The notes below the pieces were generated by a model that did not search any database, was not told where the DNA came from, and saw only the letters and a program-made list of their open reading frames with translations. From Aeromicrobium panaciterrae (GTDB taxonomy: Bacteria > Actinomycetota > Actinomycetes > Propionibacteriales > Nocardioidaceae): a stretch of DNA of 64,000 nt. Made by a program: the position numbers and the translations under genes. Below are positions 50,850 to 60,327 of the stretch, piece after piece. The stretch lies in contig NZ_JAVDWH010000001.1 of assembly GCF_031457275.1 (NCBI RefSeq), positions 2,046,001 to 2,110,000 on the forward strand, read 5' to 3'. The number at the start of each line of letters is the position of its first letter. Position 1 is the first letter of the stretch.

Positions 50850-51919
50850 TCCGGTACGACCGAAAAGTTGCGCAGCGACGGTGTGCCGTCCGGCCACCAG
50901 CTGATCGTCGTGATCGACGCCGGCGCGAGCTCCATCTTGTAGATCACCGGCATCGGGGCATCCAGCGCGAGCCGAACCATCATTTTGATCGGCGTGACGT
51001 GGCTGACCGCGACAACGGTCTTGCCCGCGTACGTTTCGATGAGCCGGTCGCGCGCCGCAGTCACCCGCTCATAGACCGAGTCGAACGGTTCTCCGCCTGG
51101 CGGCGCGACAGCAGTCGACCCGAGCCAGTGGTCAAGCTCTTCGGGCCAGCGCTCCATGACCTCGCCAAAACTGAATCCATCCCATTCGCCGAATGCTGCT
51201 TCGGCGATGCCCGCCTCAAGTTCGACGTCGAGTCCGAGCTCGCGTGACACGAACGCAGCCGTCTCACGCGTACGACGCAACGGGGAGGACACGATCGCAT
51301 CGGCACCGCCGTGATTGGCGATCCAGGTGGCGGCCCGCTGGGCCTGCTCCTCGCCAGTCGAGGTCAGGCCGGGATCTGCTCCCCCGCTGCCGCAGAACAG
51401 CTTGCGCGTCGTCGACTCCGTGACGCCGTGGCGCAGCAGGATGATCGTTGTCGGCGCACCGTCGAGCCCGCTCTTCCAGCCGACGAGCGGATTCTTCTCC
51501 GTCTTCTTTTCAGCTGCGGCGCCATCCAGTGCCGCGTTGACCAAAGCATCGGCCGCCGAGTTCTCCTCGCGCGGAATCCAGGTCCATACCGTGCCGGTCG
51601 GAGCGAGCGTTTGCGCCTTGGCGGCGAGTGGCTTCATGTCGGGGTGCTTGATCTTCCACCGGCCAGCCATCTGCTCGATGACCAGCTTGGAGTCCATGCG
51701 TACTTCGACTTCAGCATCGGGTGCGTGATCGCGTACGAGTTCGAGCCCCGCGATGAGACCGCTGTACTCGGCCACGTTGTTGGTGGCTACACCGATGGTT
51801 TCACCGCGTTCAGCGATCACGGCGCCAGTGTCGGCGTCGCGGATCAAGGCTCCGTACGATGCCGGTCCCGGGTTGCCCCGCGACCCGCCATCAGCCTCGA
51901 CGATGATGCGAGCTGTCAC
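50846..51919 (-). CDS. Bifunctional RNase H / acid phosphatase
   Basis: 357 residues. N-terminal RNase H1-like domain (about 1-135): IVEADGGSRGNPGPASYG, AEYSGLIAGLELV, VEVRMDSKLVIEQM and ENSAADALV, with Asp-Glu-Asp catalytic carboxylates. C-terminal histidine-phosphatase domain (about 150-357): ILLRHGVTE, SPLRRTRETA and VSHVTPIK. This is the actinobacterial Rv2228c-type fusion, which in mycobacteria has RNase H and alpha-ribazole phosphatase activity. Last gene of an operon with the zinc-ribbon and Nif3 genes; GTG start overlapping by 4 bp. Confidence 0.95.
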   Translation of the reverse strand: MTARIIVEADGGSRGNPGPASYGALIRDADTGAVIAERGETIGVATNNVAEYSGLIAGLELVRDHAPDAEVEVRMDSKLVIEQMAGRWKIKHPDMKPLAAKAQTLAPTGTVWTWIPREENSAADALVNAALDGAAAEKKTEKNPLVGWKSGLDGAPTTIILLRHGVTESTTRKLFCGSGGADPGLTSTGEEQAQRAATWIANHGGADAIVSSPLRRTRETAAFVSRELGLDVELEAGIAEAAFGEWDGFSFGEVMERWPEELDHWLGSTAVAPPGGEPFDSVYERVTAARDRLIETYAGKTVVAVSHVTPIKMMVRLALDAPMPVIYKMELAPASITTISWWPDGTPSLRNFSVVPD

Positions 51920-52659
51920 AGCCCTGACTCAGCGGTACGTACGAGGATGCGACTGCATTCGGGGCAGCGGAGCACCTCGTCCTCGGGCAGCGCGGCCAGT
52001 TCGCGCAGGTCAGCGCTGTTGATCTCGAGGCGGCAGCCTTCGCACTTCTTGGCACGAAGCGCGGCAGCACCGAGGCCGCCGTACTGCGCGCGCACCTTGT
52101 CGTACAGGTTCGTGAGGTCATCAGGAACGCTCTGAGCGCTCACGGCTCGCTCGGATTCAGCATCGGCGATCTGCTCGTCGAGAACGGCTACGGCAGCGTC
52201 GCGCGCTGCGATGGTCTGATCGAGCTCGGCCTGCACGTTCGACAGTTCGATCTGAAATGCGTCGAGTGCGGACTGTGCTTCTTCGAGCGCCTCCATGACC
52301 TCGAGCTCCTCATCCTCGAGCGTCGTGATGCGGCGCTCAAGGGCGGTCAGCTCGTGCTGCAGGCTGGCGAGATCCTTGGGGTTGGAGATCGCTCCGGAGG
52401 CCAGACGCTCTTCGTCGCGGGCGCGACGGGTTTTGACCAGTTCAACCTCGGCGTCAGCCTTGCGCTGATCACGGGTCAGGTCGTCCACGGCAGTTGCGGC
52501 TTCGATGCGAGTGCCATCGAGCTGGGTGACTCGAGCCTGCAATTCCGCGATCTTGGTGTGCTCCGGAAGGGACTTGCGGCGGTGCTGGAGCTGGGCAAGC
52601 GTCGAGTCCGTCGCCTGAAGGTCGAGCAGGGCGGCCTGGGCTGTGGGATCGGCTTTCAC
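51916..52659 (-). CDS. Coiled-coil protein with C4 zinc ribbon
   Basis: 247 residues from a GTG at 52657-52659. Long coiled coil (about 5-190, LQATDSTLAQLQHRRKSLPE then EEERLASGAISNPKDLASLQ) ending in a zinc ribbon CEGCRLEI...LRCPEC. Conserved C4-type family (Rv2229c), function unknown, possibly nucleic-acid binding. Overlaps both neighbours by 4 bp: a translationally coupled trio of Nif3, zinc ribbon and RNase H. Confidence 0.92.
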   Translation of the reverse strand: MKADPTAQAALLDLQATDSTLAQLQHRRKSLPEHTKIAELQARVTQLDGTRIEAATAVDDLTRDQRKADAEVELVKTRRARDEERLASGAISNPKDLASLQHELTALERRITTLEDEELEVMEALEEAQSALDAFQIELSNVQAELDQTIAARDAAVAVLDEQIADAESERAVSAQSVPDDLTNLYDKVRAQYGGLGAAALRAKKCEGCRLEINSADLRELAALPEDEVLRCPECSRILVRTAESGL

Positions 52660-53792
52660 ATGGACACCGTACCCGGCACGTGGGCGGTCCACGGATCGGT
52701 CACCAGCTCCGAGACTCGTACATCGACGCCCGTGACTCGAGCGCTCAACGCAGCGGCGGCCACAGGGAGCCAGGTCGACTCTGCGGCCCAGTGCGGAACG
52801 TCAATGACAGCGCACGCATCGGGGTTCTCCAGGTGCTCGCTGACCGGGTGATGCTTGAGGTCCGAGGTGACGTAGACGTCTGCACCTGCAGCGTCAGCGA
52901 CGGGCAGGAGGAAGTCGCCCGAGCCACCGCAGAGGCCGACCGTGGTGATCAGTCGAGCGGGGTCCCCCGCCACCCGAGTGGCGCTGTGATGGGACGACAG
53001 ACGCTCGGTCACCTGCTGGGCGAAGTCGGCGAGCGACATCGGAGTTGTCAGCGTTCCGATCCGTCCGTGTCCGCGGTCGGAACTGCGAGCCGCCAGCTCC
53101 AGCACGTCGTAGGCCGCTTCCTCGTACGGGTGAGCCTCGAGCAGCGCGGTTCGTACGGTTTCGCGCAGGGTGCGATCGGCGATCATCTCGATCCGGGTCT
53201 CAGCGACCTGCTCGACTGCGCCGACTGTCCCCACGGCGGGGCTCGCGCCATCCAGTGGGCGGAATGATCCGACGCCGGTCGACTGGAATTGTGCGGAGTC
53301 GTAGTCGCCAATGCGTCCTCCACCAGCGCCATGCATTGCCGCGGCCACCTTGTCGGCGTCCTCGGTGGGCACGAACACGACCCACTTGTCGATCGGTTCA
53401 ACAGGATCCGCCGCCAGCGGTCGTACGTCCGTCAGCCCAATTGCGAGCGCCATCGACTCGGAGACTCCGAGTGGCGGGCTGTCCGCGTTGGTGTGGCAGG
53501 TATGGAGGGCGATGCCGTTCTTGATGAGGTCGTGGATCACGCGGCCCTTGGGGCTCGTCGCCGCGACCGATGTGACGCCCTTCAGATAGAGCGGGTGGTG
53601 AACGACGACCAGGTCAGCTCCCCAAGCGATTGCCTCGTCGACGACCGCCTGGACCGGGTCGACGGCGAACAGCACCTTGGAGACGTTCGCGTCGGGGTGG
53701 CCCGTGACGGTGCCTACGGCATCCCAGTCGTCGGCCCAGCGCGGGTCGTACAGACCGTCGAGGACGGCGACTACTTCACGCAAGGTGGGCAT
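52656..53792 (-). CDS. Nif3-like dinuclear metal-centre protein
   Basis: 378 residues. Nif3/YbgI core with VVHHPLYLKG and AVIDVPHWAAE metal ligands, and an inserted about 100-residue domain (about 140-240: VVFVPTEDADKVAAAMHGAGGGRIGDYD...HPYEEAAYDVLEL), the PII-like insert found in Gram-positive members (YqfO). Forms toroidal hexamers; function uncertain, perhaps GTP cyclohydrolase-like. First gene of the coupled trio; 22 bp after the recQ stop. Confidence 0.95.
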   Translation of the reverse strand: MPTLREVVAVLDGLYDPRWADDWDAVGTVTGHPDANVSKVLFAVDPVQAVVDEAIAWGADLVVVHHPLYLKGVTSVAATSPKGRVIHDLIKNGIALHTCHTNADSPPLGVSESMALAIGLTDVRPLAADPVEPIDKWVVFVPTEDADKVAAAMHGAGGGRIGDYDSAQFQSTGVGSFRPLDGASPAVGTVGAVEQVAETRIEMIADRTLRETVRTALLEAHPYEEAAYDVLELAARSSDRGHGRIGTLTTPMSLADFAQQVTERLSSHHSATRVAGDPARLITTVGLCGGSGDFLLPVADAAGADVYVTSDLKHHPVSEHLENPDACAVIDVPHWAAESTWLPVAAAALSARVTGVDVRVSELVTDPWTAHVPGTVSM

Positions 53793-53814
53793 GCGTGAAC
53801 TCTATCTGCGCGGG

Positions 53815-55911
53815 TCAGGCCACCACGGCGAGAGCAAACGGAAGGACCTGACCTGCACCGTTGTCGCGTAGTTCGCGTGCAGCAACCGTCATGGTCCACC
53901 GACTGTCGACTCGATCGTCGATCAGCAGGATCGGCTTGCCGTCAAGCGCCTGGATTTGTTCAGCAAGCTCGGCACCAACGGTGAACGCTCCCCATACGCC
54001 GGCGAGTCGGTAGGCGCTGTTGCCGCCCGGCTCTCCTCGTGGTCCTTCGCCAACCAGATCGAGAGCCCCGAGATCCTGGAGCTGCCCGATGCGGGCTATC
54101 CCCCGCGCGAATGAGTCCACCAGCAGTGGTTTGGATCGTGACGGGATGTTGACGACGGCAGCGGGTCGTTCGTCCCACTCCCAGTCTTTGAGTACGCGCA
54201 CACAGGCACCCAGCAAGGCGTCGGTGATTGGCGCGTCCGGAGCGCCGGCCGCGAACACCTCGCGCAACGTCCCTCCCCAGCCGAGATCGGTGAGGCGAGC
54301 AACGGCACGGCCTGGCTCGGCACGCTCAGGCTCGGCGATCTTGCCTTTGGCGTGCTGGGAGCCCGTGGGCCACTGCGCCCGTGGGTCGATCTCGACGCCA
54401 ACCTTGTCGAGCGACGAAGCAGCAACTTGTGCCGCGGACTCGTCGACTGCAGCCGGGTACCAAGCGCCAGCGCAGTTGTCGCATCGACCGCAGGGCGCGG
54501 CCGTTGGGTCGTCGAGGTCGGCTTGCAGCATTTCCATGCGGCACATGCTCGAGGTCTCGTAGGTGACCATCGACTGCTGCTCGGCAGCGCGCGCTTCGGC
54601 GATGCGCTCGTAGCGCTCTTTGTCGTACGTCCAGGGCTTGCCCGTCGCGATCCAACCGCCGGTGACCTTGCGAACAGCGCCGTCGACATCGAGCACCTTC
54701 AGCAGGAGCTCGAGCGGGGTACGTCGCAGATCTACGAGGGCCTCGAGGGCTGGCGTCGAAATCGGCGAATCGCTCAGCGCGTTGATGACTGCAGCGGCAC
54801 GCGCCTCGTTGGGCATCGACGAAGTGGCGAAGTAGTGCCAGATGTCCGGATCCTCGCGTCCTGGGAGCAGTAGGACGTCAGCACTCTCGGTCGCGCGGCC
54901 GGCGCGGCCCACCTGTTGGTAGTAGGCAACCGGCGAGGAGGGGGCGCCGAGGTGGATGACGAAGCCAAGGTCCGGCTTGTCGAACCCCATGCCGAGGGCG
55001 CTCGTTGCCACTAATGCCTTGAGCTCGTTGTCCTTGAGCTGCTGCTCGAGTCCTTCGCGTTGGTCGGTGTCCGTACGGCCGGTGTAGGCGCGCACCTGAT
55101 GACCGGCCTCTCGCAGGAGTCGAGCCGTGTCCTCGGCCGCCGACACGGTGAGCGTGTAGATGATGCCGCTGCCCGGCATGTCGCCGAGATGACTCAGCAG
55201 CCAGCCGAGACGCGCCCGCGAGTCGGACAGCTGGAGTACGCCGAGTCGCAAGGACGTACGCGCGAGCGATCCACGGATCGTCAGCACTTCACCAGCGGCA
55301 CCGAGCTGCTCGGCGACATCGACGACGACCCGCTCATTTGCCGTCGCCGTGGTCGCGAGGACCGGCAGATCGGTCGGAAGGGCTGCGATGAGTTCGGCGA
55401 GGCGACGGTAGTCGGGTCGGAAGTCGTGGCCCCAGTCGGAGATGCAGTGGGCTTCGTCGACGACGAGCATTCCCATACGCGCGATCAGGTCCGGAAGTTG
55501 CTCATCGCGGAAGCGCGGGTTGTTGAGCCGTTCGGGAGAGACCAGCAGGACGTCGACTTCGTCAGCGGCGAGCTTGGCGAGCGTCTCGTCCCACTCGTGC
55601 GGATTGGCCGAGTTGATCGCGACGGCTCGTACGCCCGCACGCGCGGCAGCGGCCACCTGATCACGCATCAGGGCGAGCAGCGGAGAGACGAGCAATGTGG
55701 GTCCCGCACCTCGCTGGCGCAGCAACAGCGTCGCGATGAAGTAGACCGCTGACTTGCCCCAACCCGTGCGCTGCACGACCAGCGCTCGGCTGTGGTCATC
55801 GACCAGCGCACGTATCGCCTCGAGTTGACCGTCGTGGAACACCGCGTCCTCGCGGCCGGTCAGGGTACGCAGCGCGTCGAGGGCATCGGTCTCGGTGCTC
55901 GCGGTCGTCAT
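53815..55911 (-). CDS. recQ: RecQ family helicase with phosphoribosyltransferase-like C-terminus
   Basis: 698 residues. Motor domains: VVQRTGWGKSAVYF (Walker A, with Trp-Gly replacing the usual SGKS run), DEAHCISDWGHDFRPDY, TATANERV, GMGFDKPDLGFV and QQVGRAGRA. The zinc site is MCRMEML...PCGRCDNC. The usual HRDC domain is absent; instead the last 120 residues (SFARGIARIGQL and ILLIDDRVDSRWTMTVAARELR) match a PRPP-binding phosphoribosyltransferase core like ComF. Such RecQ fusions exist in actinobacteria. ATG start. Probably unwinds DNA in recombination or repair. Confidence 0.92.
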   Translation of the reverse strand: MTTASTETDALDALRTLTGREDAVFHDGQLEAIRALVDDHSRALVVQRTGWGKSAVYFIATLLLRQRGAGPTLLVSPLLALMRDQVAAAARAGVRAVAINSANPHEWDETLAKLAADEVDVLLVSPERLNNPRFRDEQLPDLIARMGMLVVDEAHCISDWGHDFRPDYRRLAELIAALPTDLPVLATTATANERVVVDVAEQLGAAGEVLTIRGSLARTSLRLGVLQLSDSRARLGWLLSHLGDMPGSGIIYTLTVSAAEDTARLLREAGHQVRAYTGRTDTDQREGLEQQLKDNELKALVATSALGMGFDKPDLGFVIHLGAPSSPVAYYQQVGRAGRATESADVLLLPGREDPDIWHYFATSSMPNEARAAAVINALSDSPISTPALEALVDLRRTPLELLLKVLDVDGAVRKVTGGWIATGKPWTYDKERYERIAEARAAEQQSMVTYETSSMCRMEMLQADLDDPTAAPCGRCDNCAGAWYPAAVDESAAQVAASSLDKVGVEIDPRAQWPTGSQHAKGKIAEPERAEPGRAVARLTDLGWGGTLREVFAAGAPDAPITDALLGACVRVLKDWEWDERPAAVVNIPSRSKPLLVDSFARGIARIGQLQDLGALDLVGEGPRGEPGGNSAYRLAGVWGAFTVGAELAEQIQALDGKPILLIDDRVDSRWTMTVAARELRDNGAGQVLPFALAVVA

Positions 55912-55960
55912 GTGGCCACTGTGTCAGTCCCTCCCGACACCGCGCGCCTGCCGACCACAG

Positions 55961-56728
55961 TCAGATCGGGCGAGTCGCGATCACGGCGGTGCCGTCGACT
56001 TCTTCGTCGCGTTCCATCCAGGCCGAGAAGCCGGCGTCTTCGAGTGCGGTGATCGTCAGGGGTGCCTGCTCCTGGCTCGTCTCGATGAGCACGTAGCCGT
56101 CGGGCACCAACCACTCGCCGACCTCGGACGCAATGCGTCGGTGCACATCGACCCCGTCGGATCCCCCATCGAGCGCGACGGTCGCCTCGTACAAGCGCGC
56201 CTCAGGCGGCATCAGCTCGATGGCGTCAGTGGGTACGTAGGGCGCGTTGACGACGACGATGTCGACCCGGCCCTTCAAGTCAAAAGGGATGGCGGCGAAG
56301 AGATCGCCTTCGTGCACGTGGCCGTCGGGCTCGAGGTTGAGCCGAGCGCACGCGACAGCTGCCGGATCGATATCAGCGGCGTGCAGCTCGATGCCTTCGC
56401 AGGTCTCCAGCAGGGCAGCGCCGATTGCGCCCGCCCCGCAGCACAGGTCGACCACGATCGCTCCCGGCCTCGCGAGCCGGCCGGCTTCGTTGACGAGCAC
56501 TTCCGTACGCCGGCGGGGCACGAACACGCCAGGCTCGACGATAATCCGCAGACCGGCGAACTCGACCCACCCGAGTACGTACTCGAGCGGTTCACCACCG
56601 ACTCGACGCGCAACCATCGCTTCGAGCTCGTCGGCGTCGTCAGCGGCCTCGACAAGCAGGGCAGCTTCATCCTCGGCGTACACGCAGCCCGCGGCCCGCA
56701 GACGTTCAACAATCTCGGCTTGACTCAC
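55961..56728 (-). CDS. PrmC/HemK-like N5-glutamine methyltransferase
   Basis: 255 residues. SAM motif VVDLCCGAGAIGAAL and acidic ADIDPAAV, then VVVNAPYVPTDAIELMPPEA: the NPPY glutamine-binding motif of PrmC is here NAPY, the form seen in the PrmC-related group (TIGR03704). PrmC methylates release factor GGQ glutamine; this paralogue's substrate may differ. Its ATG overlaps the tetR stop (ATGA), so it is cotranscribed with the repressor. Confidence 0.88.
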   Translation of the reverse strand: MSQAEIVERLRAAGCVYAEDEAALLVEAADDADELEAMVARRVGGEPLEYVLGWVEFAGLRIIVEPGVFVPRRRTEVLVNEAGRLARPGAIVVDLCCGAGAIGAALLETCEGIELHAADIDPAAVACARLNLEPDGHVHEGDLFAAIPFDLKGRVDIVVVNAPYVPTDAIELMPPEARLYEATVALDGGSDGVDVHRRIASEVGEWLVPDGYVLIETSQEQAPLTITALEDAGFSAWMERDEEVDGTAVIATRPI

Positions 56729-57360
56729 AGGGGCTCTGAGACCGCCATGAGCAGCGCCGGCAGCATCTCGCGAAGCTCCGTGGCATCGAAGGCGTCCGCG
56801 CTGGTCGACAAGAACGCATTGCGCATCGCTTCGTCGAAGACGCCCATGAGGATCAGGGTCATCTGCTCGACAGGGAGTGCCAGCTTGCGTTGGAGCGCTT
56901 CAACGGCGCCCGTGATGATCGTGGCGAACTCAGCCCGGGTCTGGGTCCAAAGCTCCTGATAGACGTCCGCAATCTCGCGCTGACGTACGCCATGGATCAC
57001 GAACTCCTGGTGCACCAGGAACCACGTACGATCAGTCGGCTGACTTCCGAGGAACTGGTCGAGCACTCGCACGATCGTCTCGGCGTCGGTTTCGGCCGGC
57101 GACAGGAGCTCGATGTCGAGCGCTGCTTGCACCCGACCCAACATGAGGTCCTTCTCGCGCCTGAACAGGTCGAGTACGAGGTCGTCCTTGGACTCGAAGT
57201 TGGAATAGAAGGCACCGCGGGTGAACCCAGCGCGCTCGCAGATCTCTTCAACGGTTGCGCCCTGAATTCCACTCTCCGCCAGCACGTCCCGCGCCGCGTC
57301 GAGGAGTCGCTCGCGGGTCGCCTCGCGGCGTCGCGTGCTCTTCATCTCTGTGGTTGGCAT
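56725..57360 (-). CDS. TetR family regulator of the MMPL/YhgE operon
   Basis: 211 residues. HTH (about 12-58): EATRERLLDAARDVLAESG...GATVEEICERAGFTRGAFYSNF. C-terminal helical ligand domain with a QREIADVYQELW segment. Divergent from the MMPL-ABC operon; the 72 bp between them hold two palindromes (57389-57410, 57410-57423) with the MMPL -35 and -10. Likely represses the transporter operon and itself; inducer unknown. Confidence 0.92.
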   Translation of the reverse strand: MPTTEMKSTRRREATRERLLDAARDVLAESGIQGATVEEICERAGFTRGAFYSNFESKDDLVLDLFRREKDLMLGRVQAALDIELLSPAETDAETIVRVLDQFLGSQPTDRTWFLVHQEFVIHGVRQREIADVYQELWTQTRAEFATIITGAVEALQRKLALPVEQMTLILMGVFDEAMRNAFLSTSADAFDATELREMLPALLMAVSEPL

Positions 57361-57388
57361 CCCGCCACGATAACCGAGAACGAGGCCT

Positions 57389-57423
57389 TTGGATACATTG
57401 ACGTATCCAATACAGAAACGTAT
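57389..57423. promoter_or_regulatory. TetR operators overlapping the MMPL promoter
   Basis: First palindrome TTGGATAC-attgac-GTATCCAA (perfect 8-bp arms, 6-base centre). A second, ATAC-agaaac-GTAT with the same 6-base centre, lies 17 bp downstream. TTGACG (57398-57403), a 17-base spacer and TATCGT (57421-57426) form the promoter, so a repressor on either site would block it. Confidence 0.8.
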
Positions 57424-57432
57424 CGTGAGCGT

Positions 57433-60327
57433 GTGTCGTCACTCCTGTACTCCCTCGGCCGATGGTCGTTCGTGCACCGACGACGCGTACTGGCGTTCTG
57501 GCTCGTCCTACTGATCGGCTCCGGCGCCCTGATGGGTGCCTTCTCCGAGGGCACCCGCAACTCGTTCGACATCCCCGGTACGGAGTCGCAGGCCTCCCTC
57601 GACACCCTCGAGCGCACGTTCCCTCAACTCAGCGGCGCCTCCGCTCAGCTGGTGATGGTGGCTCCCAAGGGTGCGACCTTCTCCGATCCCGAGATCAAAG
57701 CCGATGTCGCACGCACCTTGAAGACGATCGACAAGCTCGATTTCATCGAAAGCACCCTCTCGCCGTACAGCCCACTGATCGACCGTTCGATCGCCAAGGA
57801 TGATCGAGCTGCCATGGCTCAGGTGCAGTTCATCGACGGGTTCGGTGACATCACCCCCGCGATGCTGACCAAACTCGAGGCCAAGGCCACACCCCTTCGC
57901 GATGCAGGATTCACCGCGGAGTTCGGCGGTGTGGCGTTCACCAACACCGGGCCCAAGCTCACCCCCACCGAGGCCGTCGGTGTCGCCATCACGTTCGTCG
58001 TATTGCTTCTGTTCTTGGGCAGCATCAGCGGCGCCATGATTCCCCTCGTCACGGCAATGGTCGGTGTCGGCGTCACGATGAGCATCACGTTTGCCGCCAC
58101 CTCAGTTCTCACACTGTCGAGCGCTACGCCATTGCTCGCGTTGATGATCGGTCTCGCGGTCGGCATCGACTATGCGTTGTTCATCATCAGTCGCTACCGC
58201 GAAGAGCTCGCCCAGGGCATCGACGAGGAAGAGTCCACCGCCCGCGCCATTGCGACCGCCGGGTCCGCCGTGATCTTTGCCGGCGCAACCGTCATGATCG
58301 CGCTGGTCGGTCTCTCGGTCGCCAACATTCCGTTCCTCACAGCCATGGGGGTCGTGGCCGGAGGCGCCGTGGTCGTCGCGGTGCTCGTCGCACTCACTCT
58401 CCTTCCGGCGTTCATCGGTTTCGCCGGCACTCGCCTGACTCCCTCAGCTCGCGCCACCGAAAGTGCTGCCAGAGCGCGGTTCGCCCACCGCTGGGTTCGG
58501 GCGGTCACTCGCAGACCGGTTGCGACGATCGCGCTCGTCGTGGTCGCCCTCGGCTTCATGGCACTCCCCGCTCGAGGTCTTCTGCTGGCCCTCGACGACA
58601 ACGGCATAGCGCCCACGTCCACGACCCAGCGCAAGGCATTTGACCTCGTCACCGAGCGATTCGGTCCGGGCTTCAACGCCCCCCTGCTGGTCGAGGCCAA
58701 CATCGTCGACAGCACAGACCCCCTCGGACTTGTCGCCGGACTCAAGGCGGACATCGAGAAGATGGATGGCGTCGAGGCGATCATCCTGGCGACGCCCAAC
58801 CCGAATGCCGACACCGCTGTCCTCGAGATCGTGCCGACCACCGGCGGCTCCGACGTGAAGACCGAGGACCTCGTCGAGCGCATCCGGGCAGCCGGGCCTG
58901 CGATCGAGAAGAAGCACGGCGTACGCACCACGGTCACCGGAGCCACCTCGATCCAGATCGACATCTCGTCTCGACTCAAGAGTGCGCTGCTGCCATTCGG
59001 CATCCTCGTCGTCGGCTTGTCGCTGCTCCTGCTCATGGCGGTGTTCCGGTCGATCCTCGTGCCACTCAAGGCGACCTTGGGCTACTTGTTGTCGCTCGGC
59101 GCCTCGCTGGGCGCAGTCGCGCTGGTGTTCAACGAGGGCTGGCTCAACGGCCTGCTCAACGTCGAACACACCGGACCCGTCATCAGCTTCTTGCCGATTG
59201 TCCTGATGGGCGTCCTGTTCGGCCTCGCGATGGACTACGAAGTCTTCCTCGTCTCCCGTATGAAGGAGGAGTTCGCGCGAACTCAGGACGCTTCCGGATC
59301 GATCGAGCGTGGCTTCGTCTCCAGCGGTCGGGTGGTCACGGCTGCGGCCGCGATCATGTTCGCCGTGTTCGCCGCCTTCGTTCCGGATGGAGACCCCTCG
59401 ATCAAGCCAGTAGCCCTGGGCCTCGCCGTCGGTGTCTTCGTGGACGCCTTCCTGGTGCGGATGATCGTCGTGCCGGCCGCGCTGCAACTCTTCGGCGCTC
59501 GAGCTTGGTGGCTGCCCGCATCGATCGACCGCTGGCTCCCCCACGTCGACGTTGAAGGCGAAGGACTGCGTGCACGACTGACCCAGGCGACGTGGCCGGC
59601 CGATCGGGCCGACGTCGTCTTGACCGCCGAACGACTTGTCCTCGCTGCCCCGTACGACATCGATCGCGCTCCGCTCGACCTGCGCCTCGAGCGCGGGCGC
59701 TGGATGCTCGTCACCGGTCAAGACCGCGGAGTCAAGAACGCGCTACTGCTGACTCTCGCCGGCCGCCTCCCGTTCGCCGACGGACAGATGCGTGTCGCCG
59801 ACCATCTCCTCCCGTACGAGGCCGGGCACGTACGTGCACGCGTACAGCTGGCCGAGTTCACCGGCATCAATGACCTCGACCCGCAGATGACCGTGGGCGA
59901 GCACGTTGCCCAGCAGCTCTCCGTCGGCACCCTGCGAGCCTGGATCGCCAAGTCACGCATCGACGAGGTCATCACCGGAATCAACTCCGCCCTGTTCGAC
60001 GCCTATGCCTGGGCGCGCGCCGGCGACCCGCTGCCTCTGCGCAGGAACGACCGCGTCGCGTACTTGTCAGACCTCGAACGCCTGACCTTGGGAGTTGCGC
60101 TCTCACTGACCTCGAACCCCGACATCGTGATCATTCCCGACGTCGACGACCTGCGTTCGCCGAGCCAGATCCAGCTGTTCTGGTCGACTGTCGGCGCTCT
60201 CACTGGCATCGAAGGTCCCAGCGTCATCGCCAGCGTCACGTATGCCGCCGAGGGTCCTCACGACGTCGAGCACGTCGACATCGTCGAGCTGCCCGCCAGA
60301 CTCCCCCACCACGAAATGGCTCACTGA
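57433..60327 (+). CDS. MMPL family transporter fused to a degenerate ABC-ATPase-like domain
   Basis: 964 residues from the GTG at 57433; longer readings into the tetR gene are rejected. Residues 1-about 710 form a complete RND/MMPL transporter: helix RRRVLAFWLVLLIGSGALMG, soluble loop, SISGAMIPLVTAMVGVG, GLAVGIDYALFIISRYREEL, second half with FGLAMDYEVFLVSRMKEEF. Residues about 717-955 look like an ABC nucleotide-binding domain: Walker A-like TGQDRGVKNALL (Lys768, but no Ser/Thr after it), DLDPQMTVGEHVA, signature-like LSDLERL and Walker B-like DIVIIPDVDD, all decayed, so ATP hydrolysis is doubtful. The next gene's ATG overlaps its stop. Proton-driven export of lipid or drug is the family norm. 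Confidence 0.88.
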   Translation: MSSLLYSLGRWSFVHRRRVLAFWLVLLIGSGALMGAFSEGTRNSFDIPGTESQASLDTLERTFPQLSGASAQLVMVAPKGATFSDPEIKADVARTLKTIDKLDFIESTLSPYSPLIDRSIAKDDRAAMAQVQFIDGFGDITPAMLTKLEAKATPLRDAGFTAEFGGVAFTNTGPKLTPTEAVGVAITFVVLLLFLGSISGAMIPLVTAMVGVGVTMSITFAATSVLTLSSATPLLALMIGLAVGIDYALFIISRYREELAQGIDEEESTARAIATAGSAVIFAGATVMIALVGLSVANIPFLTAMGVVAGGAVVVAVLVALTLLPAFIGFAGTRLTPSARATESAARARFAHRWVRAVTRRPVATIALVVVALGFMALPARGLLLALDDNGIAPTSTTQRKAFDLVTERFGPGFNAPLLVEANIVDSTDPLGLVAGLKADIEKMDGVEAIILATPNPNADTAVLEIVPTTGGSDVKTEDLVERIRAAGPAIEKKHGVRTTVTGATSIQIDISSRLKSALLPFGILVVGLSLLLLMAVFRSILVPLKATLGYLLSLGASLGAVALVFNEGWLNGLLNVEHTGPVISFLPIVLMGVLFGLAMDYEVFLVSRMKEEFARTQDASGSIERGFVSSGRVVTAAAAIMFAVFAAFVPDGDPSIKPVALGLAVGVFVDAFLVRMIVVPAALQLFGARAWWLPASIDRWLPHVDVEGEGLRARLTQATWPADRADVVLTAERLVLAAPYDIDRAPLDLRLERGRWMLVTGQDRGVKNALLLTLAGRLPFADGQMRVADHLLPYEAGHVRARVQLAEFTGINDLDPQMTVGEHVAQQLSVGTLRAWIAKSRIDEVITGINSALFDAYAWARAGDPLPLRRNDRVAYLSDLERLTLGVALSLTSNPDIVIIPDVDDLRSPSQIQLFWSTVGALTGIEGPSVIASVTYAAEGPHDVEHVDIVELPARLPHHEMAH

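Noticed and set aside
56890..57432. N-terminal extension of the MMPL gene
   Set aside because: It would run antisense through the tetR gene and over the operators; the MMPL family starts at the GTG at 57433.
58444..59721. Long minus-strand frame opposite the MMPL gene
   Set aside because: No motif, and the MMPL protein motifs continue uninterrupted through this stretch.
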